NCBI GenBank assembly: GCA_028285205.1
Contig: JANQQA010000090.1
Location: 1 to 41,446, forward strand
Reading direction: 5' to 3'
Length of the DNA: 41,446 nucleotides
DNA from: Bythopirellula sp.
Lineage (GTDB): Bacteria > Planctomycetota > Planctomycetia > Pirellulales > Lacipirellulaceae
The translations under genes and the position numbers were made by a program. Each line of letters begins with the position of its first letter. Position 1 is the stretch's first letter. The notes beneath the pieces were generated by a model, which saw only the letters and a list, made by a program, of their open reading frames with translations, did not search any database and was not told the origin of the DNA. This document shows, piece after piece, positions 1 through 8,387 of the stretch.

Positions 1-812
1 CTTATCCAGAATTGCTCGACTGGCTCGCCTGCGAGCTGGTCGATAGCGGCTGGGACGTCAAGCACATCATGAAAACCATCGTCATGTCGGCAACCTACCG
101 CCAGAGTTCGGTCACGTCGCCTGCCAAGGGCGAAGTCGATCCCTACAATCAGTTGCTGTCGCGCGGACCGCGATTTCGCCTCAGCGCCGAGTTCGTGCGC
201 GACGCGGTGCTGCAAGCGAGCGGTAGCTTGGTCAAACGGATTGGCGGTCCCAGCGTGCGCCCCTATCAGCCACCGAATCTGTGGCGCGAGGTCAGCCACT
301 TTGGCAGTTCACCCGCGACGGCGCAGGTGTTTGTTCAGGACCATGGCGAACACCTCTACCGAAGGAGCATGTACACCTACTGGAAGCGCACTGTTCCACC
401 GCCTTCGATGGTGAGCTTTGACGCACCGAACCGCGAGACGTGCACGGTGCAAAGAGAAAGGACCAACACGCCGCTGCAAGCGCTGATCCTGCTCAATGAT
501 CCGCAGTTCGTAGAAGCAAGCCGCAACTTTGCCGAGCGCATCCTGCTCGCGGAAGACGATGACGATGCGCGGATTCGCTTCGCGTTCGAGACGGCGCTCT
601 CCCGTTTGCCTAGCGACGAGGAACTCACCCTTGTGCGGGAGACTCTGCATCAAGAATTGGAACGCCTCCGTAGCAATCCCAACGCCGCCGGCGCCTACTT
701 GAATTATGGCGAGAGCCGACGCCACAGCGATTTGCCAATGGAAGAGCATGCCGCCTGGACAACGGTGGCGAGCTTGATTTTCAACCTGAGCGAGATGATT
801 ACCAAAGGCTAA
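1..812 (+). CDS. PSD1 (DUF1553) domain protein, 3' part only
   Basis: This is the C-terminal end of a planctomycete PSD1/DUF1553 protein. The reading frame is open from the window edge, and the first visible residues (YPELLDWLA) match the conserved (H/Y)PELLDWLA segment found in the middle of this family, so the true start lies upstream. Further family hallmarks are the MSATYRQSS segment, the FRLSAEFVRDAVL segment, and TYWKRTVPPPSMVSFDAPNR followed by ERTNTPLQALILLNDPQF. Full-length relatives carry an N-terminal signal peptide, a heme-binding planctomycete cytochrome domain and DUF1549; none of these is visible here. The DUF1501 gene starts 21 bases after the stop on the same strand, which is the usual two-gene arrangement of this family. 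The biochemical function of the family is not established; an exported, redox-linked role is inferred from the cytochrome domain of relatives. Confidence 0.93.
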   Translation, partial: YPELLDWLACELVDSGWDVKHIMKTIVMSATYRQSSVTSPAKGEVDPYNQLLSRGPRFRLSAEFVRDAVLQASGSLVKRIGGPSVRPYQPPNLWREVSHFGSSPATAQVFVQDHGEHLYRRSMYTYWKRTVPPPSMVSFDAPNRETCTVQRERTNTPLQALILLNDPQFVEASRNFAERILLAEDDDDARIRFAFETALSRLPSDEELTLVRETLHQELERLRSNPNAAGAYLNYGESRRHSDLPMEEHAAWTTVASLIFNLSEMITKG

Positions 813-833
813 ACCGTCACAGATAGCGAAATC

Positions 834-2276
834 ATGAGCGAACTTAGTCGAAGAGCATTCTTATCTCAGCAGGCGGGCGGCTTGGGTCGGATCGCCTTGG
901 GGTCGTTGTTGCTAGGGAATACCGCGGCCGCGCGAAGCGCGCCTGCGGGTGCTCTGGGTATCGCCGACCTACCGCATTTCGCGCCGCGCGCAAAACGTGT
1001 GATCTACTTGTTTCAATCGGGTGGTCCCTCGCACTGCGATTTGTTTGACTACACACCGCGGATCGACAAGCTGCATGGCGAAGAGCTGCCTCCCAGCGTA
1101 CGCGGCGATCAACGCGTTACCGGGATGACGTCTGGGCAGGACAGTTTTCCCGTCGTTGCACCGATGCGAAAAATGCGTCAGTGCGGACAGCACGGCACCT
1201 GGCTGAGCGATCTGATTCCGTACACGCAGAAAATCGCCGACAACATCACTATCGTGCGTTCGATGCACACCGAGGCAATCAATCACGATCCGGCAGTCAC
1301 GTTCATCAACACCGGTTCGCAACAGCCGGGCAACGCCAGCCTCGGCGCCTGGCTCAGCTACGGACTGGGCAGCGAAAATGAGAACCTGCCTGCGTACATG
1401 GTGCTGATGTCGCAAGGATCGGGAAAGAATCCAGGGCAACCACTGTTCTCGCGTTTGTGGGGCAGTGGTTTTCTTCCTTCCAGCCATCAAGGCGTCAACT
1501 TACGCCCCGGCGCGAATCCAGTGCTTTACCTCGCCAATCCCGAGGGCGTCACTTCCGCCAGTCGGCGCGCGATGCTCGATAATCTTAGTAAACTTAACGC
1601 TATTCAGTCCGCCGAAACGGGCGATCCGGAAATTCAATCGCGCATTTCCGCTTATGAAATGGCATTCCGCATGCAAAGTTCCGTACCTAGTCTGACTGAT
1701 CTGAGCGACGAATCGGAATCGACATTTGAGCTCTACGGTCCCGACTCCAAGCGACCAGGTACATTCGCAGCCAACTGTCTGCTAGCGCGCCGTATGGCTG
1801 AGCGAGGTGTTCGCTTCATCCAGCTGTTTCATCGCGGCTGGGATCAGCACATCTCGATCGAGGAGCAACTTCCCAAGCAGTGTCGGGATACCGATCAGCC
1901 GTCAGCGGCGTTGGTCAGAGATTTGGAGGAACGAGGGCTGCTCGACGATACGCTCGTGATTTGGGGTGGTGAATTCGGTCGCACCGTGTACAGCCAGGGA
2001 ACGCTCGGCAGCCCCAGCGCCGGTCGCGACCATCACGGACGGTGTTTTTCTATCTGGATGGCGGGCGGCGGCGTGAAGCAAGGTTTCGACTTCGGACAGA
2101 CCGACGACTTCAGTTACAACATCACCGAGAACCCCGTACACATCCGCGATCTGAATGCAACCATCCTGCATTGCCTGGGGATCGATCACCAGCGATTCAC
2201 GTTCAAGTTCCGCGGACTCGATCAGCGGCTCACCGGTGTCGAAGAGGCGCACGTCGTGCGCGAGTTGCTGAGCTAA
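834..2276 (+). CDS. Tat-exported DUF1501 protein
   Basis: This 480-residue protein belongs to the DUF1501 family, which has an alkaline-phosphatase/sulfatase-like fold. The N-terminus carries a twin-arginine signal (SRRAFL at residues 5-10, then a Gly/Ala/Leu-rich stretch), so it is expected to be folded before export. Family hallmarks are [43 protein letters not shown], and [15 protein letters not shown] followed by [19 protein letters not shown]. It follows the PSD1 gene on the same strand by 21 bases, probably as one operon. Its stop codon overlaps that of the oppositely oriented DUF1501 paralogue (bases 2273-2276). Substrate and reaction are unknown for the family. The two DUF1501 copies in this window are clearly diverged, so this is not a recent duplication. 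Confidence 0.95.
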   Translation: MSELSRRAFLSQQAGGLGRIALGSLLLGNTAAARSAPAGALGIADLPHFAPRAKRVIYLFQSGGPSHCDLFDYTPRIDKLHGEELPPSVRGDQRVTGMTSGQDSFPVVAPMRKMRQCGQHGTWLSDLIPYTQKIADNITIVRSMHTEAINHDPAVTFINTGSQQPGNASLGAWLSYGLGSENENLPAYMVLMSQGSGKNPGQPLFSRLWGSGFLPSSHQGVNLRPGANPVLYLANPEGVTSASRRAMLDNLSKLNAIQSAETGDPEIQSRISAYEMAFRMQSSVPSLTDLSDESESTFELYGPDSKRPGTFAANCLLARRMAERGVRFIQLFHRGWDQHISIEEQLPKQCRDTDQPSAALVRDLEERGLLDDTLVIWGGEFGRTVYSQGTLGSPSAGRDHHGRCFSIWMAGGGVKQGFDFGQTDDFSYNITENPVHIRDLNATILHCLGIDHQRFTFKFRGLDQRLTGVEEAHVVRELLS

Positions 2277-3703
2277 GCCATAATGTCGCGGATCACGCGG
2301 CCGTGCACGTCGGTCAACCGGAAGGGTCGGCCGTCGTGTGTGTAGGTGAGCTTCTTGTGATCGATACCCAGCAGATGCAATAGCGTGGCGTGCCAGTCGT
2401 GCATGTGGACGCGGCCTTCGACCGCGTGGTGGCCGAACTCGTCGGTGCCGCCGTAGCTGAAGCCCGGTTTCACGCCGCCACCGGCCAGGAACATCGTAAA
2501 CCCGTCTGGGTTGTGGTCGCGTCCGGTGCCGTTTTGCTGAGCGTAGGGTGTGCGACCAAACTCAGCACCCCACCAGACAAGCGTATCCTCCAGCAGCCCG
2601 CGTTGTTTGAGGTCGGTCAACAGGCCGGCAATTGGTTGGTCGGTGTTTAGGGCATGGTCACGATGCTGATGTAAGTTGGAGTGTTGGTCCCAGCGCGGAT
2701 TGTTGGTGTTGTCGCCGTAATTCACCTGAATGTAACGCACACCAGCCTCCGCCATGCGGCGCGCCATCAGGCACTGCCGGCCGAAATCGTCCGTATGCGG
2801 CTGATCAATTCCGTAGAGGTCTTTGATGTGTTGGGGCTCCTGCCGGAAATCGAACAAGCCAGGCGCGTGATGCTGCATTCGCCAGGCGAGTTCATAGGAG
2901 CTGATGACCGCCTCCAATTTGTCGTCCCCGGCGCGATCGCGAATCTGCTCGGCGTTGATCGCCCGCAGCAACTCGAACTGCCGACGTTGCTCGGCAGTAG
3001 TGCGGGCAGGATTGACCAAATCACGCATCTTGACGTCTTTCGCGGGCGTGCCCGCGCGACCGACGGCAGTACCTTGGAACGCGGCCGGCAAAAATGCATT
3101 GCTATAGTTCCGCGGACCCCCGTTACCCATCGATGGTTGAATGGAAACGAATCCCGGCAGATTCTGATTCTCGGTGCCCAGTCCGTAGAGCACCCACGAA
3201 CCGACCGACGGCCGCACGAGATTGATCGAGCCAGTGTGCATGAACAAGGTTGCCGGTCCATGCGCGACGCCATCGGTGTGCATACCCTTGAGGAAGCAGA
3301 GATCGTCGACATGCTGTGCGATGTGTGGAAACAGGTCGCTGACGTGGGCGCCCGACTCGCCGTGCTGTCTAAATCGCCAAGGCGATTTAAACACGCGGTG
3401 CTTCGTGATCTTTCGTGTCTTCGCCAATACTCGGGCATCGTCGAACACGAGCTTCTGCCCGTCCTTCTCGGCCAGCATGGGCTTGTAGTCGAAGGTATCC
3501 ACGTGGCTCGGTCCGCCCTGCATAAACAGGAAGATTACCCGTTTCGCGCGTGGGGTGAATTCGGGTTCACGTGGCGACAGCGGATTCGCGACGGTCGCGT
3601 ATGACTCGCGTTGAGCCATACCCGCCGCAGCCAGATAGCTGAAACCGCAAGCGGTCGACCTAAGCATCTGTCGACGCGAAATGATTGGTAACTGTGAATT
3701 CAT
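2273..3703 (-). CDS. Tat-exported DUF1501 protein, second copy
   Basis: This is a 476-residue DUF1501 protein. I chose the ATG at 3703 (MNSQLP...) because it places a typical twin-arginine signal (ISRRQML, then [10 protein letters not shown]) near the N-terminus; a GTG at 3718 would add five residues. Conserved blocks are [41 protein letters not shown], and [15 protein letters not shown] followed by [21 protein letters not shown]. The upstream PSD1/cytochrome gene ends at 3722, 18 bases before this start, so the two are almost certainly cotranscribed. The stop shares bases with the stop of the convergent DUF1501 gene. The sulfatase-like fold is known for the family, but no activity has been assigned. 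Confidence 0.94.
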   Translation of the reverse strand: MNSQLPIISRRQMLRSTACGFSYLAAAGMAQRESYATVANPLSPREPEFTPRAKRVIFLFMQGGPSHVDTFDYKPMLAEKDGQKLVFDDARVLAKTRKITKHRVFKSPWRFRQHGESGAHVSDLFPHIAQHVDDLCFLKGMHTDGVAHGPATLFMHTGSINLVRPSVGSWVLYGLGTENQNLPGFVSIQPSMGNGGPRNYSNAFLPAAFQGTAVGRAGTPAKDVKMRDLVNPARTTAEQRRQFELLRAINAEQIRDRAGDDKLEAVISSYELAWRMQHHAPGLFDFRQEPQHIKDLYGIDQPHTDDFGRQCLMARRMAEAGVRYIQVNYGDNTNNPRWDQHSNLHQHRDHALNTDQPIAGLLTDLKQRGLLEDTLVWWGAEFGRTPYAQQNGTGRDHNPDGFTMFLAGGGVKPGFSYGGTDEFGHHAVEGRVHMHDWHATLLHLLGIDHKKLTYTHDGRPFRLTDVHGRVIRDIMA

Positions 3704-3721
3704 GGTCGAACGACCCACTGA

Positions 3722-6160
3722 CTAATTCAGGTAGCGAAAATCGATGCTCTGAAACAACGTCTGATACAACATACTCCAGTTCTTGCTCTCATCTGATCCG
3801 TCATGAAGTAAAGCTTCGGCCAGCTGCAGCTCCATTTTGCTGGGCCCGCGCCCCAGCACTTGGCTGAAAGCGAATCGCAGACGCTGTGTTTCGTCGAGTT
3901 CCGAGCGGGCGAGTATTCGGTTCGCCGCCGCATCAGTGACTTCGAGCATGAACGGATTGTTCATTAGGAAGTGTGCTTGCGGCACCGTCGTGCTGCTGGT
4001 GCGTGAGCCGAGCTGAATGTTTGGATCCGCGAAGTCAAACACTTCCATCAGCTGTGGCAATCGATTGCGGAAGATTGGCAGATACACGCTGCGCCGCTTG
4101 CTCTTAAATACATAGCCGTATTCGATCTTGGTGCCCTTCGCGATCGAGGGACCGCCAGCGGAGGAATCGAGTTGGCCGGAGATGAAAAGCAGCGTATCGC
4201 GAATGCTTTCGGCATCGAGACGCTGGCGATTCATATGCGAGAGCCAGCGGTTATCAGGGTCTGTCTCAATGGCCGAAGCGCCGCGCGCGGAACTCATCCG
4301 ATAGGTTCTCGACAACATGATCTCGCGAATCAGCTGCTTCACAGACCATCCCTGCTCGACGAACTGCGTTGCTAGATAGTCCAGCAACTCTGGATGCGAC
4401 GGTTGATCGCCCGTCGAGCCGAAGTTATCCACCGTGCGCACCAGGCCTTGGCCCATTAACCAGTGCCAAACCCGATTCACCACTACACGCGCAGTGAGTG
4501 GATGCGACGGACTGGTCAGCCACTCGGCGAGTTCCATCCTGCCGCTCACGTCGCTGACAATGCCGGGAAACTCAGCGCTGGCACAGACTTGCAACACTCC
4601 GCGCGGCACGATTGGACCCTCGTTGTGCACCACACCACGAATCGCAAGCGGAATGTCGCTGGGCTGCTCCTTATCCGCAACCGCCATCGCGATCGGTGCG
4701 TTCGGCTTGCCTGCTTTGAGGGTCTTGATCTTGCTTTGAAGCCGCTTCAACTGATTACGATACGATTCCTGCGCAAGTGATGAGGTAGGCTCGTCGCTTG
4801 TGGGCGATTTCGACTTCGCATCCTTAATCTTTGCTTCCAGCTCTCTGCGTTGGTCCGATAACTTGGCCATTTCGGCATCGAACTGCTCCGTCGCAGCCTC
4901 GTCATCGGGCGAAAGCGGGAGCTTGGCCGTGTTGCAGGCGGACACGTTATCGTGCTGTACCGTCACGGTGCTTTTGAAAATCCCTGCCATGGCGTAGTAT
5001 TCGCGAGTGGGGATCGGGTCGAACTTGTGATCGTGACACCGCGCGCAGCCGAGCGTCATACCCATGAAGGCCTTGCCGAGCGTATCGACCTGCTCATCGG
5101 CGATGTCCATTTCTAAGACGTCTTTGTCTTGCAACTCGAAGTTCGTCGGCCCCAACACCAGAAAGGCCGTCGCAGTGAGTCGCCGTCGACGTTGTTGCCA
5201 GTCGGAAGTCTCCATCAAATCGCCCGCGAGCTGCTCACGGACGAACTTGTCGAAGGGCAAGTCGTCGTTGAACGCATCGATCACGTAGTCACGGTAGCGC
5301 CACGCGTGCGGAAATAGTGCCGACCGCCCTCCGCCGCTGGAATCGGCGTAGCGGACGACATCTAACCAATGCCTTCCCCAGCGTTCACCGAACTGCTGGG
5401 ACGCCAGCAAACGATCGACCACTCGAGCAACCGCGTCCGTTGTCGTTTCACCGTCCGCCTCGAAGTCGTCCAACTCTTGCGGCGTTGGCGGCAAGCCGAT
5501 CAGCGCGTAGTAAATTCTCCGTAGCAGAGTTTTCCGATCGGTATCAGCCGCTGGCTGAAGGCCCTTAGTTTCGAGCGTGGCGAGGATAAATCGATCAATC
5601 TCGGTTTGCGGCCACGACGCATCCCTGACGGTCGGCGGAAGCTCTGGGCGAGGGGGCTGAAACGACCAGAACTTACGTCCTTCCTCTAAATCAATGCCCA
5701 CATCACGGTGGACGGCGTCTCCGTCCCGCGGGTCGACAGCGCCGTGGGCAATCCACTTCTCGAAATCTGCGACAACGTGCGGTGGTAGTTTCTTGTCGGG
5801 TGGCATTTCGAAGGATTCGTAACGAATCGCACTGAGCAACAGACTCTCGGCCGGCTTGCCGGGTACAACGGTCGGACCTGATTCGCCGCCTCGCCGAATT
5901 CCAGCGCGCGTTTCCAGGAGCAAACCACCTTCGACTTCTTCCGCCTCGGCAGAGTGACAGCTGTAGCAGTGCTCGATGAGCACAGGACGGATCTTGCTCT
6001 CAAAAAAATCCAGCTCAGCGAGTGCATGTTTGCCCGCCGGGCTATCAGCCGCGGAGGTCGAAGCCGCGCGGAGCAAGATCGCAAGAATCCCAAGCCGAAG
6101 CAAAAACCGGCACGGACGGCTAGCAAGCAGAATCGAGTTAGCCACGCCAAGAAGCAGCAT
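3722..6160 (-). CDS. Planctomycete cytochrome c / DUF1549 / DUF1553 (PSD1) protein
   Basis: This 812-residue exported protein has the full domain order that is cut off in the first gene of the window. A hydrophobic N-terminal signal covers residues 1-38. A planctomycete cytochrome c domain follows, with heme motif CYSCH at residues 65-69 and a distal EMPPDKKLPP segment. The DUF1549 domain has WPQTEIDRFILATLE and a second CARCHDHKFDPIP motif near residue 370. A charged, probably helical linker follows, then DUF1553 (HPELLDYLATQF, MLSRTYRMSS, AHFLMNNPFML). I chose ATG 6160 because it gives a clean signal peptide; a TTG at 6229 is also open but adds non-signal sequence. It is the first gene of a pair with the DUF1501 gene downstream. 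CARCHDH is conserved in the family, and whether it binds a second heme is not known to me. A redox role at the cell surface or periplasm is an inference. Confidence 0.93.
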   Translation of the reverse strand: MLLLGVANSILLASRPCRFLLRLGILAILLRAASTSAADSPAGKHALAELDFFESKIRPVLIEHCYSCHSAEAEEVEGGLLLETRAGIRRGGESGPTVVPGKPAESLLLSAIRYESFEMPPDKKLPPHVVADFEKWIAHGAVDPRDGDAVHRDVGIDLEEGRKFWSFQPPRPELPPTVRDASWPQTEIDRFILATLETKGLQPAADTDRKTLLRRIYYALIGLPPTPQELDDFEADGETTTDAVARVVDRLLASQQFGERWGRHWLDVVRYADSSGGGRSALFPHAWRYRDYVIDAFNDDLPFDKFVREQLAGDLMETSDWQQRRRRLTATAFLVLGPTNFELQDKDVLEMDIADEQVDTLGKAFMGMTLGCARCHDHKFDPIPTREYYAMAGIFKSTVTVQHDNVSACNTAKLPLSPDDEAATEQFDAEMAKLSDQRRELEAKIKDAKSKSPTSDEPTSSLAQESYRNQLKRLQSKIKTLKAGKPNAPIAMAVADKEQPSDIPLAIRGVVHNEGPIVPRGVLQVCASAEFPGIVSDVSGRMELAEWLTSPSHPLTARVVVNRVWHWLMGQGLVRTVDNFGSTGDQPSHPELLDYLATQFVEQGWSVKQLIREIMLSRTYRMSSARGASAIETDPDNRWLSHMNRQRLDAESIRDTLLFISGQLDSSAGGPSIAKGTKIEYGYVFKSKRRSVYLPIFRNRLPQLMEVFDFADPNIQLGSRTSSTTVPQAHFLMNNPFMLEVTDAAANRILARSELDETQRLRFAFSQVLGRGPSKMELQLAEALLHDGSDESKNWSMLYQTLFQSIDFRYLN

Positions 6161-6396
6161 CCCTATAGGATAGCCCAGCGCTGCCGTGTCGTCAGCATCT
6201 TTCCCCGCGACGATGCACAGTCCTCTCAAGCTGTCGAATTCGCGTGATTTTCGCAGAAAGCAACGACTTTGCGCGTTGCCTCAGAAGCTGAAATTAACGT
6301 TCCACGAACGACGACAAATGTTAATATATTGGTGTGCGGGCAGTTTTCTTTCTGCACCGTCATTGTCAGGCGTTCTCTAAGGCCACAGGAATTGAG
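6161..6396. other. Divergent intergenic region
   Basis: This 236-base region separates two divergently transcribed genes and should hold both promoters. It contains an AT-rich stretch around 6318-6332 (gttaatatatt) that could be a -10 region for the rightward gene, but I could not find a convincing -35 partner. No RNA gene or repeat is evident. Confidence 0.4.
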
Positions 6397-8379
6397 ATGA
6401 AGAGCCAGCTTCCTCTATTTACCGCCCTCGTTATGTCTGCTTGGACTGCTAGTTGCTGTGTGGGCGAGGAAAAGCAGATCACGCTGGGAACGCCAGTCGA
6501 AAACTTCGAACTGAAGGACTACCGCGGCAAGGTTCATAGCCTCGCCGACGTCGAAAGTCCGCTGGTCGTGCTCGCATTCGTGGGGACCGAATGTCCACTG
6601 GTGAAACTCTACGGTCCGCGTCTGGCCGCGTTGCAAGAAAAGTACGAGTCGCAAGGCGTTGCCATTTTGGGCATCAATGCCAATCTACAAGACTCGGTCA
6701 CGGAGATCGCCGCCTTCGCGCGCAAGCACGACATCAATTTCCCGATCCTCAAGGATCTCGGCAACAAAGTTGCCGACCAGATCGGGGCGGAACGCACTCC
6801 ACAAGTGTTCGTACTCGATCGCGAACGCGTGGTTCGTTACATCGGCCGGATCGACGATCAGTATGGAGTCGGCTACGTGCGCGACCATCCCCAGCGGCAT
6901 GACCTGGCGATCGCGCTGGACGAACTGCTCGCAGGTAAGCCCGTATCAACGCCGGTGACGGTTGCTCCCGGATGCCACATCGGTCGGCAACGCGAGCCAA
7001 TCGCCGATGCCAAGGTGACCTACTCGAACCGCATTGCACACATCTTTCAACAGCGCTGCGTCGAATGCCACCGTGAGGGCGACATCGCACCGTTTGCGCT
7101 GCAAGACTACGATGAAGTCGCCGGCTGGGCGGCGATGATCGAAGAGGTCGTCCGCGAGCAACGCATGCCGCCCTGGCACGCTGACCCCGCCCACGGCGAC
7201 TTCGTCAATGCACGTGCCTTGACGGACCAGGAGAAGCGGGACATCTACCAGTGGGTGGCAGACGGCGCGCCGGAAGGTGATCCAGCGGAATTGCCCGCAC
7301 CGCGAGAGTTCGTCACCGGCTGGCAATTGCCGCAGGAGCCCGAGGCGGTGTTCACGATTCAGCCCGAGCCATTCAGAGTCAAGGCGGAGGGAGAAATCAA
7401 ATACCAGTGGTTCGATGTCGACCCTGGTTACGACGAGGACAAATGGGTCAAAGGCGTTGAAATCCTCCCCGGTAATCGAGCCGTCGTGCATCACATCCTG
7501 GCATTTATCCGCGATAAGGACACCGGCGTTCGCGTCAGCGGCGACCGAGGCTTCTTTGCAGGTTACGTCCCAGGGCTCCGCGCAAAGATGCTGCCCGCAG
7601 GGATGGCCAAGTTGCTCCCGGCGGGCTCGAAGCTTGCTTTTCAGGTTCACTACACGCCGGTCGGATCGGTGCAGTTCGATCAGAGTAAGATCGGCCTTGT
7701 GTTTGCCGATCGAGACGAGGTGACCCATCGCGCGATCTCGACCAGCGCTGTCAACAGCAGGTTTGCTATCCCGCCGCACGATGAGAACCACCGCGTGGAG
7801 GCGGACTCAAAGAACTTTCCTTGGGATGTGAAGCTGCTGTCGCTGTCGCCGCACATGCACTTGCGAGGCAAAGCGTTTTATTATGAGGCAGTCATGCCCG
7901 ACGGATCGACGACGCCGTTGCTCGACATTCCGCACTACGATTTCAATTGGCAAACGGAATACCGGTTCACCGAGAGCATCGAGCTGCCGGCCGACTCAAA
8001 AATCCACGCCGTCGCGCACTTCGACAACTCCTCTGGTAACTTGAGCAATCCCGATCCGGAGCAAACGGTCCATTGGGGGGATCAGACTTGGGACGAGATG
8101 ATGATCGGCTACTTTTTGATCGCCGTGCCGGTCGATACACCGATCGCGCACCCGGAGGCCGAACTGCTATCGCCCAAAGCAGCGGTGAAGGCCGCCGATA
8201 AGAGAATTGCTCGTATCTTTCACCGTGCCGATGCGGACGAAGACGGCATCATCACCAAAGATGAAGCACCGCCTCTGCTGAAAACGACATTCGAGAAAGT
8301 CGACGCTGACGCCAATGGCGAGATCACCGTGGAAGAGTTTACCGTTGCGGTTAAAAAGTACTTCAGCAGGAAGAAGTAG
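6397..8379 (+). CDS. Redoxin - cytochrome c - copper monooxygenase-like - EF-hand fusion protein
   Basis: This 660-residue exported protein joins four modules. A signal peptide (1-23) is followed by a peroxiredoxin/AhpC-TSA-like redoxin domain (about 28-180) with a single cysteine in the GTECPLVKLYGPRL segment, so there is no CxxC pair. A c-type heme motif CVECH lies at 221-225 with a downstream RMPPWHA segment. A domain resembling copper type II ascorbate-dependent monooxygenases (PHM) follows: a His pair at 365-366, an HMH motif at 486-488, and Met residues in DEMMIG at 568-569 match the expected CuH and CuM ligands. Two EF-hand loops (DADEDGIITKDE and DADANGEITVEE, about 610-655) end the protein. 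ATG 6397 is preceded by AGGA at a sensible distance; the longer frame to 6334 adds nothing signal-like. It converges with the next gene with only 8 bases between. The substrate is unknown; oxidation of an organic compound coupled to heme is inferred. Confidence 0.9.
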   Translation: MKSQLPLFTALVMSAWTASCCVGEEKQITLGTPVENFELKDYRGKVHSLADVESPLVVLAFVGTECPLVKLYGPRLAALQEKYESQGVAILGINANLQDSVTEIAAFARKHDINFPILKDLGNKVADQIGAERTPQVFVLDRERVVRYIGRIDDQYGVGYVRDHPQRHDLAIALDELLAGKPVSTPVTVAPGCHIGRQREPIADAKVTYSNRIAHIFQQRCVECHREGDIAPFALQDYDEVAGWAAMIEEVVREQRMPPWHADPAHGDFVNARALTDQEKRDIYQWVADGAPEGDPAELPAPREFVTGWQLPQEPEAVFTIQPEPFRVKAEGEIKYQWFDVDPGYDEDKWVKGVEILPGNRAVVHHILAFIRDKDTGVRVSGDRGFFAGYVPGLRAKMLPAGMAKLLPAGSKLAFQVHYTPVGSVQFDQSKIGLVFADRDEVTHRAISTSAVNSRFAIPPHDENHRVEADSKNFPWDVKLLSLSPHMHLRGKAFYYEAVMPDGSTTPLLDIPHYDFNWQTEYRFTESIELPADSKIHAVAHFDNSSGNLSNPDPEQTVHWGDQTWDEMMIGYFLIAVPVDTPIAHPEAELLSPKAAVKAADKRIARIFHRADADEDGIITKDEAPPLLKTTFEKVDADANGEITVEEFTVAVKKYFSRKK

Positions 8380-8387
8380 CCGCGCTG

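Noticed and set aside
2681..3604. Long plus-strand open frame (307 codons) opposite the second DUF1501 gene
   Set aside because: It has no family features and lies wholly opposite a convincing gene; it is a frame shadow in GC-rich DNA.
6946..7791. Minus-strand open frame (281 codons) opposite the redoxin fusion gene
   Set aside because: The opposite strand has clear domains with metal-binding motifs; this frame shows none.
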